From positions 2,905,501 to 2,969,500 of the forward strand of contig CP126194.1 in the NCBI GenBank assembly GCA_030272155.1: a DNA stretch of 64,000 bases, given 5' to 3'. Under the pieces are notes generated by a model. That model had not been told where the DNA came from and did not search any database. It saw nothing but the letters and a program-made list of their open reading frames with translations. A program made the translations under genes and the position numbers. Below, piece after piece: positions 1 through 17,208 of this stretch (positions are counted from its first letter, which is position 1; each line of letters begins with the position of its first letter). The DNA is from Tetradesmus obliquus. Lineage: Eukaryota > Chlorophyta > Chlorophyceae > Sphaeropleales > Scenedesmaceae.

Positions 1-689
1 TGTGGTACCCATGCAGGGGCTAGCAGCTCAGTGATGTTGTACTGCTGCTGCTGCTGCGGTGGCCCCAGCCCAGAGGCGTTGAATATGGAGAAGCGCAGGA
101 AGGGGATGCGCTGGTCACACAGCTGTGGGTGGTCTGTGAAGTCAACCACGAGGTCAACATCTGGGAAATCCTTGTAAAGGAACATGGCCTGCAGTGCAAG
201 ACATCAGAAAATAAACTCAGCTGGAAAAGATGGGCTGTCAGGTTGCAGTTGAAAGGGTACACCCGCAGCACCAGCAGCAGCAGCACTCACCAGCACCAGC
301 TGCTCGAGGAAGCCATCTCTGTACTGCTTGTACCTTGCATCACTGTGGTCATGGTCAACGTACACCACCCCTTTCACCACCTTGTAGCGGAATATCGGCG
401 CCTCTGCATGGCAGGGCTTATAACTAGATGTCAGCTGCTGCTGGTCTGCTGCTCCTCCGTTCCAGTCGTATGCTGCGAGTATTGGCACCTTAGGCGGCAT
501 GCGCCTGCTGCCACGTGCAAAGCCTGCTGCATCTGGCGGGCTTACACTCCTCAGGCAGAAGCTGGCTTCGTCTGCTGCACACCGCAGACCCAGCAGCAGC
601 AACGACAGCACCAGCAGCAGTAGCTGTAGTGCTTGCTGCTGCTGCAGCAGCTGCTGCTGTCGCTGCCGGGCTAGCAGCTGATTCCACAT
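1..689 (-). CDS. Probable GT90/CAP10-type glycosyltransferase, N-terminal part (runs off left edge)
   Basis: Two exons are visible: 291-689 (133 codons) and 188 down to the window edge. They join in phase 0 across a gtgagt donor and a gcactgcag acceptor. The start is the ATG at 687-689. A Gln-rich stretch is followed by a strongly hydrophobic segment (LQLLLLVLSLLLLGL), read as a signal peptide or signal anchor, so the product enters the secretory pathway. The following text (FRYKVVKGVVYVDHDH, YRDGFLEQLV, then FPDVDLVVDFTDHPQL and IPFLRFSIFNASG) resembles the start of the GT90/CAP10 (DUF821) fold, where an LPDVDLVINxxDxP block precedes PVFSF. Proteins of this family are O-glucosyl- or xylosyltransferases of the ER and Golgi. 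The catalytic C-terminal half lies outside the window, so substrate and activity cannot be judged. The family call is by motif recall only. Confidence 0.5.
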
Positions 690-1014
690 GAGCAATGGGC
701 CATGTTAAATAACGGTGCAAGCTTAATGAGCAAGTGCGGGGATGAAGCAGGCTGCACCTTGTTGTACAAGCGATCGGTCAGAGGAACGCGGGTGACCTAG
801 CGGTGTTACAGTGGCCGATATATAGAGAATACTGAAGCCATGAGCAAGGAAAATTGAATTGAGAACAAGCCGTGGACGTCTGCTGGCTTAGCCTGCAGCT
901 GCCGACGGTAGGGTTTTCAGACTGAGCAGTTGCCCAACTGACAAGAAAGGAACAATACCCTCAACCACCAACAACATGGCTTGCTTGTTTCACAGGCTAC
1001 ACAGGATTACTGCA
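690..1014. promoter_or_regulatory. Intergenic: 5' flank of the glycosyltransferase gene and 3' flank of the IQ gene
   Basis: No coding signal is seen. It must hold the promoter of the leftward gene starting at 689 and the 3' UTR of the leftward IQ gene. A TGTAA poly(A)-type signal on the minus strand (ttaca at 806-810) lies about 200 nt past the IQ stop codon. Confidence 0.4.
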
Positions 1015-3376
1015 TCACTTGATGTCTCTCCTTGACTTGACCACTGCCATGGCCTCCTGTAGCTTGCGGAAGCTGCTGCCAGCCATGGACGTCCTGAGCG
1101 CCAGCTCCGCCTGCTGCTGCTCCTCACTAGCTTGCAGCTTCCCTGCCCTCCACACCAGCTGCCGCGCCAGCTGCTCCGTACATGCTGAGCCAGCACTGCT
1201 GCAGCCATCGCCATGCTGGGTGGCTGTCCGCATGTCAGCAGCACTCCTGATGACCAGCTGCCTGCCAGCCAGCATGTCAACCTTGGAATCTGCTGCGCCG
1301 ACAGCCACAGCATCTGCTGTTGGCCGGCCACTGCCTGTTTTGCTTGAGCTTCTGCAGGTTCCCACAACAATCTCAGCCGGAGGTTGCTGCTCAGGCAGAG
1401 GCATCCCTGCTGTCTGCTTACTGCTGCTGCTGCTGCTGCGACTGAAGTGACGGCTTCCGTGCGATGGTGCAACCTTGCTGCTGCTCCCCCCTCTGCTGGT
1501 CTTGCCATCACCTGGCACACTGCTCCGACTCCTATCACTGAAACTTCTGTCATCACTGCCTTTCCCACTGCTGCATCTACTACTGCTGTTACTACTGCTG
1601 CCGCTGCTGCTGGGGCAGATGGTGGCGACACTGTCTGGCAGCGCTTCACAGACAGGCTCATCAACACCACCACCGCCAGCGGCTGGCTCAACACCAGCTT
1701 GCTGAAGCACAGTATGAGCTGCTGTCTGTCGTGCTGCTGCTGCTGCTGCTGCTGCTGCTTCTATGGCTGCCTTGTGCTGGGCAAGCTGCTGCAGCTGACG
1801 CCTAGCCAGCAAGCCCCTGCACATCGCCTGCAGCACCATCGCCGCCTCCCGTCGCTGCTGCCGCTGCATGTTCAGCACTTGCTGCTGCTGCAGCTTGTGC
1901 TGCTGCTTCTGCAACCTGGTTCGCAGCAGATCTGCAGTGGCTCGGCGCACCAGCCAACCCCTACAGCAGGCCTGCAGGACAGCTGCTGCTGCTTGCTGCT
2001 GCTTGTAGGATTTCCTGGCTCTGTAGCCCCTCCAGTAACGCTGCACAGTGCATGCTGCCTGCTGTCCATGGCGGATGTAGTACCCTCGCCATGCAGCATC
2101 GATGCTCTCCTGCTTGCAGTAAACATTAACCGGCTGCCGCAGTTGCTGCTGCCTGAGCTGCTGCTCCTGCTGCTGCCGGTCGAGTTGCATGTGCAGCATA
2201 GTGCGTCGCGCCTTCCTGCACCTGTATAGCCCTTGCAGGATTGTGGCTGCTTGCAGGACAGCTGCCAGCTGCCGCCGCGCAAGCAGGCCGCGCGTGTGCC
2301 GCTGTATGCTGATGGCTGCACGCTGCTGCACCAAAACCTCCCTGAAGTCCTTGCCAGCTGCCCCTGCTGTGCCTGGCGAGCTGTTGCTTGTTGGCTGGTT
2401 CAGCAGGCCTATAAGTTCATCATCCTCCTCTGCTGCTGCAGCTACTGCTGCTTCTGCTCCCAATGCTTGGACAGCTGGCTGCACTGAATGCTGCAGTGCT
2501 TGCGCTTCAGCTGTCTCTGATGACGGCCTATGCGCACCACAGCTCGCCCCACTGTCAGCTGCTGAGTGACTGCTGCAAGGAGCTGCAGCAATAGGGCTGG
2601 CACCTGGCTTGCAGCTGGAGCCAGCTGTGCCCTCGCTTGCGGATTCCTGGCTGCACCTGCGTCAATTCCACATGAGAGTTTCAAACCAGAAAGGCATTCA
2701 ACACATGCTATACCCTGAGCTGTAGCAGTGCAGAACGCATGTGCACGCACACCATGTACTTCCCGGAGGGCGGGCGAGTCTTACTTGTGTATCTCCTGCC
2801 AGTGGGCTGTTGTGCCTCTGCTGGGTTCTACTGCAGCAGGCAACTGTGGCTCGTCTGTGTCCAGCAGCTCCAACAGGGCCACGGACTCCTTGGCAGTGAT
2901 GCGGCTGGTTAGTGGTTGCCGGGGCGTGCTTGCTGCTGCTGCTTTGCTGCTGTTGCCTGCAGCTGGCGCTGGAGCTATTACGCGGACCTGCTGCTGCTGT
3001 GGTGCTGCTGTTTGGGACTGCTGCTGTGGGCGGGCTGGGAATGCTGCCAGCAACTCTCCGTCCACGTCAACCTCTCCAAGCAACCCCTGAAGCAAGTGGT
3101 ACACAGTCAGTGCTTGCGAGTCGGCTCCCTGTAGCTTTGTGCAAGCACTGCCAGCACTGCGCAAAGTGTGCAGCAAGGAAGCCCTACCTTGCTGAGGAAG
3201 GCATTGAGCTTCTTGCAACGCTCAAGCACGTCAAGTCCCTGCACCTCCTTGCTCTTCTGTTTCCAGTCAGACGTGGCTTGTCGGAGTGCCGCTTCCTTGT
3301 GCACAGCTTTCGTTTTGCCCTGGGCAGGTTGCTGCTGCTTGATGATGTTGTAGCTGACTGCTGTTGAGCGGCTCAT
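1015..3376 (-). CDS. IQ-motif protein with about six calmodulin-binding repeats
   Basis: Three exons (3188-3376, 2785-3128, 1015-2650) join in frame to a 722-aa protein, starting at MSRSTAVSYN and ending KSRRDIK. Donors are gtaggg and gtaaga; acceptors are ctacag and gtgcag. The large last exon carries an array of IQ-like motifs around residues 289-455: AAISIQRHTRGLLARR, AATILQGLYRCRKARR, IDAAWRGYYIRHG, ACTVQRYWRGYRARK, AVLQACCRGWLVRR and AMVLQAMCRGLLARR. IQ motifs bind calmodulin or EF-hand light chains, usually without calcium. The N-terminal ~230 residues have no motif I know; the C-terminal third is Ser/Gly/Ala-rich low complexity. There is no myosin head or other catalytic domain, so it may be a scaffold. 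Ciliary IQ proteins look similar, but nothing here proves that role. Confidence 0.8.
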
Positions 3377-4413
3377 TTGCCTGCTATAACATGCTCATTG
3401 AGCTTAATACGAAGACTACACTGCATGTTTTGGCTGTCTTGCGCGGCAGTGACGACGAACACACTTGGCGCGCTTCTGGGCTGAGCTCGGCATGCGAGCC
3501 CGTTCCTCAAGGCTTTTGCCGTACAAAGAGTGACATTGGCTGCGTTGTCCATATGGGAGCAGGTGTTAAGGGCAGGTGCTTGAACAGGCGCGTTGAACCA
3601 CAGCTGGCATGAGCCTGCACGTCATCTTGCCAACCTCACCGCACAATGCGCATTGCCCTGTAATGCGGTGACAAGGCGTTAGCAGGACAAACGTAGCGAC
3701 GATCATCGCGCTCTCAAGTCAGGAGTAGGACTGCGCCACCACCACCTTGTACTGTGGTGCTGTGCCCTGCAAAGTCGCTGCCCAGCATATCCAGCCTGAA
3801 GCAACTGCCGCAATAGGCCACATTTCCTTCCTTGGAACTACTTGCTTACATTTTGGTGATGATATAAAAAGCCTGGCAGCATGTTCCAGCTGCACAGAGC
3901 TGTGATCAACGTCCCAAATCAGAAGCCTCTGGTGCGCGCCCAACAACGCAAGTCTGCCATGCAAACAGCGTGGAAAAAGGAAGGCATAAGGATGAACAGT
4001 GGTGTACCAGGAGGAACTCATAAGGCTCCTGCGTTCAGAATACCAAGGTGTGCCACGCATGCTGCTGTCCAGTAACAGCACTGGAGCGCAGTTGACGGAG
4101 AGCACCACATGCAGCGGCCCAAACATGCTGACAAAACCAGCAATACCACACAACAAATGGTGCGCCAAGCACTGGCAGCCGCAACAGCAGCAGCAGCCAA
4201 GTGCCTGGCTAGCAGGCCTGGTCAATAGCTCGCCAGTTCATTATATTCAGCTGCAAGCAATGAAACTTGCCTACCACACAGAGTGCGGACGCGGGCCTAA
4301 GCTGAGCAAACTGGCAGGCAGGGCAACACAGCTGCAAACAACATGCTGCCTGGAAGCTACACAAAGCTGAAAGCAGCCACACCACACCAGGCTTGTAGAG
4401 CCCTGCCACAGCT
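3377..4413. other. Intergenic, no gene recognised
   Basis: This is the 5' flank of the IQ gene and the 3' flank of the helicase gene. Open frames here are short and lack splice or family support. A minus-strand TGTAA (ttaca, 3846-3850) could serve the helicase transcript but is far, about 560 nt, from its stop. Confidence 0.4.
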
Positions 4414-8967
<4,554 letters not shown>

Positions 8968-9339
8968 TTTGAAACTTTTGATGCTGATCAATGGCGCGGT
9001 GCGACCCAACAGTGTGAGCAGCTGCCTGTGGTGCACCTACGCAAATGGCCAGGTTGGATGACATACTGTCAACGCTGTACCCTTGCACCCTTGTGATCAG
9101 TTCACATGCTCACTTGTGCTTCATCCCTTGCACATTCCTGACCTCGGTCAAAGCCCATTCACCTGTTGCATGCACTCAACGCCATGGTAGCTGCTGGCAA
9201 GTAACCAGACTGCACTGTTGTGCTGTGCGTGCAGAGCAGCAGCACTCCACTGCCCAGAGTTAGCAGCACGGGCAAAATCATATGCAGTAAGAATATGTTA
9301 GTACGTAACATGGCGTAACGAGCTGCTGATCTGGCTGTC
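8968..9339. promoter_or_regulatory. Shared divergent promoter between the helicase gene and VPS34
   Basis: The ATG of the leftward helicase (8967) and the ATG of rightward VPS34 (9340) are 372 bp apart with no gene between. Both promoters and 5' UTRs must lie here or partly within the genes. No clear TATA box is seen. Confidence 0.5.
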
Positions 9340-10559
9340 ATGGGCTCCAAGGGCAAGCCAGAGTGGCGCTTCTACCTGTCCTGCGATGTGGACCTGCAGG
9401 CAAGCACAGCAGCACTAGCAGCAGCAGCGTAACTTGCGCTACAGCTTACGCAAATATCAGACACTCAGCCTGCACAACAGCAGCCCTATGTTGTTGCCTT
9501 GCCCTCCAGCAGCGCTACCTCCTGCAAGCAAACCAGTAGGCGGGAGTGCCCTTCTCTGTGCCCACCTCTGTGCTGTCCATGCGCTGTGTACTGCACCACC
9601 AAGCAGGTCAAAGTGCGGGTATGCAGCCTGTACGGCTGCCTGCCTGGCGTGCGGCGCAAGCACGACTTGCAGGAAGCAGCGCAGCCCACTGCAGCCTTTG
9701 CAGTAGCGCAGCTGGTAGCAGGGGGTGAGGTGCTGGGCCTAGAGGCCAAGACCACATATGCAGAGACCATGCTTGAGGGCTGCAACTGGTCGGAGTGGCT
9801 GACGTTCTGCGTCAAGGTAGGGGCAGTTGCTGCAGTGTGCAAGCAGGCAGGCAAGCAAGCAGGCAGGCAGGCATCACCCGCAGTGTGTAGCATGCCAGCA
9901 GATGCATGCCCGCTTCTGACAGTGCAGGGTGTTGTTTCTGTACCTGCTTCTCTCCCTCTCTTGCTCTCTAGTCGGTGCTGGGAAGGAGCACCGCATGCAC
10001 ATGCAGCGCGCACACATCACTGGCTGACCCACTCTCCCTATGTTGCCGCTGTACGGTCTATCTGTATCGTCTATCTGTATCTGTACCTGCATCTCTCCCT
10101 GGCTGCAGTACTGCGACTTGCTGCCGGATGCCTACCTGTGCCTGGCACTGTACAAGCTGTGCGAAAGCCTTAAACTGCTCCTCCCAGCATTACTCATGTC
10201 GTTGTAGTGTGGGATCCTCAGAATGAGCAATGATCACATCCGGGTGCCTGTACCGTGCCTGGATGCAGTACCGCGACCTGCCGCCATATGCCTACCTGTG
10301 CCTGCAGTGCACATCACACACCTCCCAACACTGTGCATGTTGTTGCTGTGTGCATTTCTCAAATGCACATTGTGTTCACTTGGGTGTCTGCATCTCCACC
10401 TGGATGCAGTACCGCGACCTGCCGCCGGATGCCTTCCTGTGCCTGTCGCTGTACGAGCTGTGTGAGGGCCGGGCCATGGCCCTGGTGGGCTGCAGCAGCA
10501 TGCCGCTCTTCAGCAAGAAGGGACGGCTCAAGACAGGCCAGCAGCGCCTGCAGGTGCGC

Positions 10560-10594
<35 letters not shown>

Positions 10595-12225
10595 GCACAG
10601 GCAACAGAGCGCAACGGCTGCTGCTGAGGCACCTTCGCAGGAGTGGCAGCTGCAGCGCCTGAGCCTGTCTGTGCAGCTAGCTATCAATGCTGACATGTGT
10701 ACAGGCTTGCCATCACGTTATAGCGTGGGCTAAGCTGTCTCAAGCAACATGCTGTACAGCGGCGTATGTTTGGCATGCTGCTGCTCGCTGTCATTGCCTG
10801 CTTTGCTGCGCTCCCTGCAAACATGCTGTACAGCGGCGTATGTTTGGCATGCTGCTGCTCGCTGTCATTGCCTGCTTTGCTGCGCTCCCTGCATGTTTGC
10901 TGTTGGCACAGGTGTGGGAGGGCGCCGCCCTGGATCCCTCGCAGCCGCAGCTGCTACTGGGCAAGCCTTCCCTCAGCCAACGCAGCCAGGTGGGTAGAAG
11001 CAGCCCGGCAGACCAGCAGCGGCATACTTGAAGCAGATCTGCACCTCTGCCTGCAGTGCATCGCCTGCATCCTCCTCATGAACTTGTTGCAGTGCATCGC
11101 CTGCATCCTCCTCATGAACTTGTTGCAGTGTATCGCCTGCATCCTCCTCATGAACTTGTTGCAGTGCATCGCCTGCATCCTCCTCATGAACTTGTTGCAG
11201 TGCATCGCCTGCATCCTCCTCATGAACTTGTTGCAGTGCATCGCCTGCATCCTCCTCATGAACTTGTTGCAGTGCATCGCCTGCATCCTCCTCATGAACT
11301 TGTTGCAGTGCATCGCCTGCATCCTCCTCATGAACTTGTTGTAGTGCATCGCCTGCATCCTCCTCATGAACTTGTTGCAGTGCATCGCCTGCATCCTCCT
11401 CATGAACTTGTTGCAGTGCATCGCCTGCATCCTCCTCATGAACTTGTTGCAGTGCATCGCCTGCATCCTCCTCATGAACTTGTTGTAGTGCATCGCCTGC
11501 AGCGCATCGCCTGCATCCTCCTCATGAACTTGTTGTAAGGACACAACCGAGCATAAGCTGCGTCAGGGACAGGTGCTGCGTCATATGATTCAACTGACAG
11601 CTGAGCTTTAGGTCCAACCACTTGAAGCTGTGCCAACGTGCCAAGTTGTCGTGCCGGCTGATGAAGGCCCTGCATGCTGGGCGCCTACACAATATCTGTA
11701 CTATGCTGCGCTGCCGTTGTTGCTGCCGCTGCTGCTGCTGCTGGCACCAGGTGGGCCACTTGGAGCACCTGGTGAAGCTGTACAGCAGGGGAGACGTGCC
11801 ACGCTGCGACTGGCTGGACATGCTGGCATTCAAGGTGAATGCGGCAGCAGCAGCAGCTGAAGCAGCAGCAACAGCGCCAGCAGCAGCAGTACCTGGTGGT
11901 ATAGCTGCACATGCGCTTGCTGCATCAGCAACCACGGCAGCAAGGGTCGGATTTTATGTGCAGGGGTGCATCCACCTGCTGCGTGACATATGGGGATGTT
12001 GTTGGCAAAGGTACTGCGGAGCCTGCAGGGCAAGTTTCAAACACTTTAAACAGAAGCGCCAGCCTGGCATCAGGGCTAGCGATGCGCAAGCCCTAGTGTT
12101 AAGACACAGCTTTCACCTGCATGCCAGTGCAGCATATGGCTGGCGTCAGTCATCCTCAGCATATTGTGTGTTTGGAGCTTCTCCTCATGCGCGTTGATGC
12201 TTCATGCTGTCACTGAGCCTTTTGT

Positions 12226-12275
<50 letters not shown>

Positions 12276-12552
12276 AACCCGCAGCAGGTGCAGCGCATGC
12301 GCTCAGCAGAGCTGCAAGAGGCAGTGCAGCAGCAGGTGCTGCTGCTGTCACTTGAGCTGCCAGTCTTCCCTCACGCTGTGCTGTACCAGCAGCCGTTGTC
12401 TGCAGCGGCAGTCGTGGCACAAGGGCCTGGTGTTGCTGCTGCCTCTGCTGCTGCTGCTGCTACTGGGCAGGGGCCGTGGGGCCCCGGCAGTGGCAGCGAC
12501 ATCATCCGCATCCACGACCCTGAGGTAGGGCCACGTGCTCAGCCTCAACACA

Positions 12553-12614
<62 letters not shown>

Positions 12615-12710
12615 CAGCAGCAGTGTTGCGCGGCCACCGCTGCTGATGGCCCCAGTATTTGTGTTGGTCACCCTGCTCTCCTGGCACACTGCAACACATT
12701 GTTGCCGCCT

Positions 12711-12780
<70 letters not shown>

Positions 12781-12849
12781 GAGAACCCCGCCGAGCTCAG
12801 GGTAGCCAAGCCCAACATCACACACCTACCCCTGGCACACGACTCTGCA

Positions 12850-12881
<32 letters not shown>

Positions 12882-15567
12882 TGGGCTGGGAGAACCCTGC
12901 CGAGGTCAAGGCGGCCAAGCTGGCGCGCAGCGCCACACAGCTATGCTTGGCACATAACTCTGCACTGCTGCTGCTGCTGCTGCTGCTGCTGCTAGGTGGG
13001 CTGGGAGAACCCTGCCGAGCTCAAGGCGGCCAAGCTGGCACGAAGCGTCACCCGTGGCGTGATTGACAGGGAGCTCAAGCCCAACAGTGAGGAGCGGCGG
13101 CGCATCGCTGCGGTGCTGCGGCTGCCGCCCAACAAGCCGCTGCAGGCGGAAGCCAAGGCGCTGCTGTGGCGCTTCAGGTGGTTTCTTATTACTGCTGTTT
13201 GTGGTTGATGGTGGTTTTGTTGACGGAGTGCTTAATGGCAGTGCGAGCCGCTGCAGGCGGAGGCCAAGGCGCTGCTGTGGCGCTTCAGGTGCGCGTGTGG
13301 TGGCTGTGTATGGCGATGGTGTGGTTGGCATTGGGTCGGATCTGTTGATGAGTTGCATCTGGCAATGCAGCAGCTGCTGCTGCTAACAGGACTGGCGGAG
13401 GCATGGCCACTGGTGTTGACAGGCGCGCGTTTGCTCGCCAGGCGTGCGTGCCTGCTGCTTGGCACAGCGCGCCACATGTTCTGCCGGCACGCATCCACTT
13501 CTTGTGCACACTGGCTGATGCCTTCGTGGCTGCTGCTGCTGCTGCTGCTGCTGTCTGCTGTCTGCTGTCTGCTGCTGCGGCTGCTGCTGTCTGCTGTCTG
13601 CTGCTGCTGCTGCTGCTGCCAGGTTCTCCCTGGTGAGCGAGAAGCGCGCACTGACCAAGTTCCTCAAGTGCGTGGACTGGAGCGACGCGCAGGAGGCACA
13701 GCAGGTGCGCAGCCGCTACACAACCTTGTGGCTGCTTTGTATCTGCATGCATGCAGCGCTGCCTCTGCCTCAATACCCTGCTTGCTGCCGGCACTCAAAA
13801 CTCAAACTTCCACCTCAGCACTCTACTGGCAGTCACCAAGTGGTGTCTTGCTTTTCATTCCCATGCTCACCTACATGCTGCTGCTGCTGCTGCTGCTGCT
13901 GACATTGCTGCTACCGCCGCCGCCGCCAGGCCTCCGAGCTGATGCAGCAGTGGGCGCCCATTGAGGTGGCTGACGCGCTGGAGCTGCTGTCGCGTGACTT
14001 CAAGAATGACGAGGTCCGCGCCCACGCAGTGGCCACGCTGCAGGCCAAGGATGATGACGAGCTGCTGTACTACCTGCTGCAGGTGCGCTGCACTCTCTTC
14101 TTCTTTGTCAGTTTCGTGTCCAGTTTTGTGTCAGTTTCGTGGCAAGCCGCGCACCCCAAGCTGCTGTTGTGCTGGCCTGCAACCACGTGGTGTTTGTGAG
14201 TATGATTCGCATCAGGCTGGGGTGTCTGCAGTGGATGCGAAGGATCTGTAACTGTGCAGCAAGGTGCAGTTTCGCTGCGGGCGGCTTGCGCGCAAGATTC
14301 CCTGTTGTCCAGCCATGCTGCTGGTGCTGCAGCGCAGAGTTCCCCAGCACGCGCGCTGCTTTCAACACTGCCTGTGTGCGGCTCTGCTGCTGCTGCTGCT
14401 GCTGCTGCAGCTGGTGCAGGCGCTGCGCTTTGAGGCGTTTGACGACAGCAGGCTGGCGCGCTTCCTGGTGGGCCGAGCAGCAGCCAACCCTGCCTTTGCC
14501 ATCTTCCTGCACTGGTGAGGGCAGCAGCAGCAGCAGCAGCCGGCACACTGCAGCATCAGGCTGTGCTTTGCATGCTGTTATACATCGTACAATGTACATT
14601 GGTAGATGGATGGAACGTGGCTTCCATGCATCTTTGGTTTTTGTCTGTAGCATGTGCGCTGTACATCGTAGCAAGCAGATGCCTCCAAGCACTGCCTGCT
14701 GTGGTGCCCTGTAGGTACCTGCTCACGGACTGGGAGGACCCTGCATTTGGCAGGCACGCCTCACACTCAATGCAGTAGTGCCTTTATTACCACTGCCTTG
14801 TGCTGGCGGGTACACACCGCATGTTCACATGGCAGGTACCTGTTCACGGACTGGGAGAACCCCGAGTTTGGCTGGCTAATGTGCCACCGTGCACAACACA
14901 ACCTGCGTTGTGTGCGTCATTGACTGCCACAACAAAGTTCTCTTTCACAACTGCCTGGCCGCAGGTACCTGTTCACGGAGTGGGAGGACCCCGAGTTTGG
15001 CGGGCGCGCCTCTGCTGTGCACAGCGGGCTGGTCAACGCGCTGGCGGGCGCGGGGCGCGTGGGCGAGGCTGTGTGGCTGGCCATACGGCGCCAGACTGAC
15101 ATGATGAGCCAGCTGGCCTACATCAGCAAGGAGCTCAAGGTTGGTGGCTGGTTGGGTTTGAAGTTGAACGTGAATTTGAAGCTGGGTCATAGTGCTCTGT
15201 TTAAGATGTGCGCAGGCGCCAGACTGACATGATGAGCCAGCTGGCCTACATCAGCAAGGAGCTCAAGGTTAGTGGCTGGTTGGGTTTATATTTGAACGTG
15301 AATGTAAAGCAGGGTCGACGTGCTCTGTTTGAAACGTGCGCACGCGCCAGACTGACATGATGAGCCAGCTGGCCTACATCAGCAAGGAGCTTAAGGTTGG
15401 TGGTTTGCTGGGGTTGAATGCTAAGCAGGGTGGTCCACACGAACCCGGCTTGCTGGCACAAACGCTGCATGACAAACAACAACCCCGCCGCTGCTGCCTC
15501 ACTGCCATTTCCTCACAGATGTCCCGTTTTAAGGCCACTCATGCCACCAAACCTGCTGCTTATGATG

Positions 15568-15598
<31 letters not shown>

Positions 15599-16368
15599 TG
15601 CCTTCATGCCTTTCCCACATCTGCAGATGTCGCGCTTCAAGGCCACGCGTGCCACGGAGCGCATGCGCGAGATGGTGGCTGAGAGCGGGCCCTGCAGCGA
15701 GCTGGCCGCGCTGCGCGTGCCGCTGCCGCTGCAGCCCTCAACGCTGCTGGAGGGCCTGCTGCCACAGGTGTGCAGGGTTTGTTGATGGCTGGAAATGGCT
15801 TTGTTTGGTATGCTGATTTTGTGCGGCTGTCGCTGCAGCCGTCCAAGCTGCTGGAGGGCCTGCTGCCACAGGCGTGTGTCAATGGTGTTGGTTGTAGTGT
15901 GCCTGTGCTTTAGGCTTTACATTTTGTTTTGTCAAAGTGCTGATGCGCCGCAGCCCTGTGTGCTGCTGGAGGTTCTGCTGCCACAGGTGTGTGTGGCATC
16001 TGGTGCCGGCTGCAGTGTGCTTGCTGTACTGCTGCGTTTTGAGTGAAGTCGGTGCAGCACCAGTCCAGAACTGTGGATGGCAGTGGAACTGACATTGAGG
16101 CGGGTGTGCTGTGCTGCAGGACTGCACTTGCTTCAAGTCTGCACAGCTGCCCATCAAGCTGGTCTTTAAGGCAGCACCGCAGCCAATAGACTGGACCAGC
16201 CCAGCGCCGCTGGCTGGCTCAGTACATGCAGCAGCAGCAGCAGCAGCGCCGCTAGCAGCAGCAGGCGGCAACTGGCCGGATGCAGCAGCAGCAGCGAGTG
16301 GGACTCAGCTGAGGTCTCAGGCGGCTGCTGCTGCTGCTGCTGGTGATGCCAGCCCGCTGTCAGGCAGT

Positions 16369-16433
<65 letters not shown>

Positions 16434-17163
16434 GCCTGCTGATGGGCGCTGTGTGGTGATCTACAAGAAGGGTGACGACTTGCGCCAAGACCAGTTTGTG
16501 CTGCAGGTGGGAGGGGCACAGCAGGGACCGTGTGCAATTGGTGTAGATATCGGTTGCAGTTGCAGTTGGCCCTGTAGGAGAGGGGCCAGTTGAGGCCAAG
16601 GCAAACCCCTGGTCTGCACCCTTCTAGATCAACATAGCAAAAACCTGTGTGATAGGGTGTTGACCCCTGCACTCTGCCACGCCCCCTGGCAGATGATCAG
16701 CCTCATGGACAACTTGCTCAAGCGGGAGACAGCAGTCTTGATCTGCATGGTCTCCGTCCGCACTCACACCCTCTCACACTCTGTCTCACCTCTCACCCCA
16801 CTTGCACAGATGATCAGCCTCATGGACAACCTGCTCAAGAGGGAGAACCTGGACCTGCGCCTGACACCATACACGGTGCTGCCCACAGGTGGGGCGTGTT
16901 AATATTTTTCAGTTTCGAGTTTTAAGAAGCAGCAGTGCCAATGTGTGGAGCAGTAGGCTGGCCAGGGTGCTATGCTGGTGCTGCTGCTGTGTGCCAGGCG
17001 TAGGTGCACTGATAGGGGCGGTAGAAAGCAGCAACCGTGAAGCCATGCGGCTGCACGCATGCTGAGCAGCACGAGCAATGCCGTACAGCATAAAAGCATG
17101 AGTGCTTCATGCTTTACATAGAAGTCTATGGTATGCCATCCAGGCGTGCTAGCAACAACCATG

Positions 17164-17208
<45 letters not shown>

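Noticed and set aside
10109-10173. First copy of VPS34 exon 3 as the real exon
   Set aside because: It has an acceptor but reads out of the family sequence after about 65 nt; the third copy continues into the conserved C2 text.
11056-11535. CRISPR-like array
   Set aside because: The 36-bp units are head-to-tail with no spacers, in a eukaryotic intron.
10954-11544. 160-196 aa repeat proteins on both strands
   Set aside because: They are the 36-bp intronic minisatellite read in frames that stay open because the period is divisible by three.
12204-12995. Poly-Leu, poly-Cys and poly-Ala frames
   Set aside because: Read-through of CTG/CAG runs in VPS34 introns; only 12285-12524 is supported as exon.
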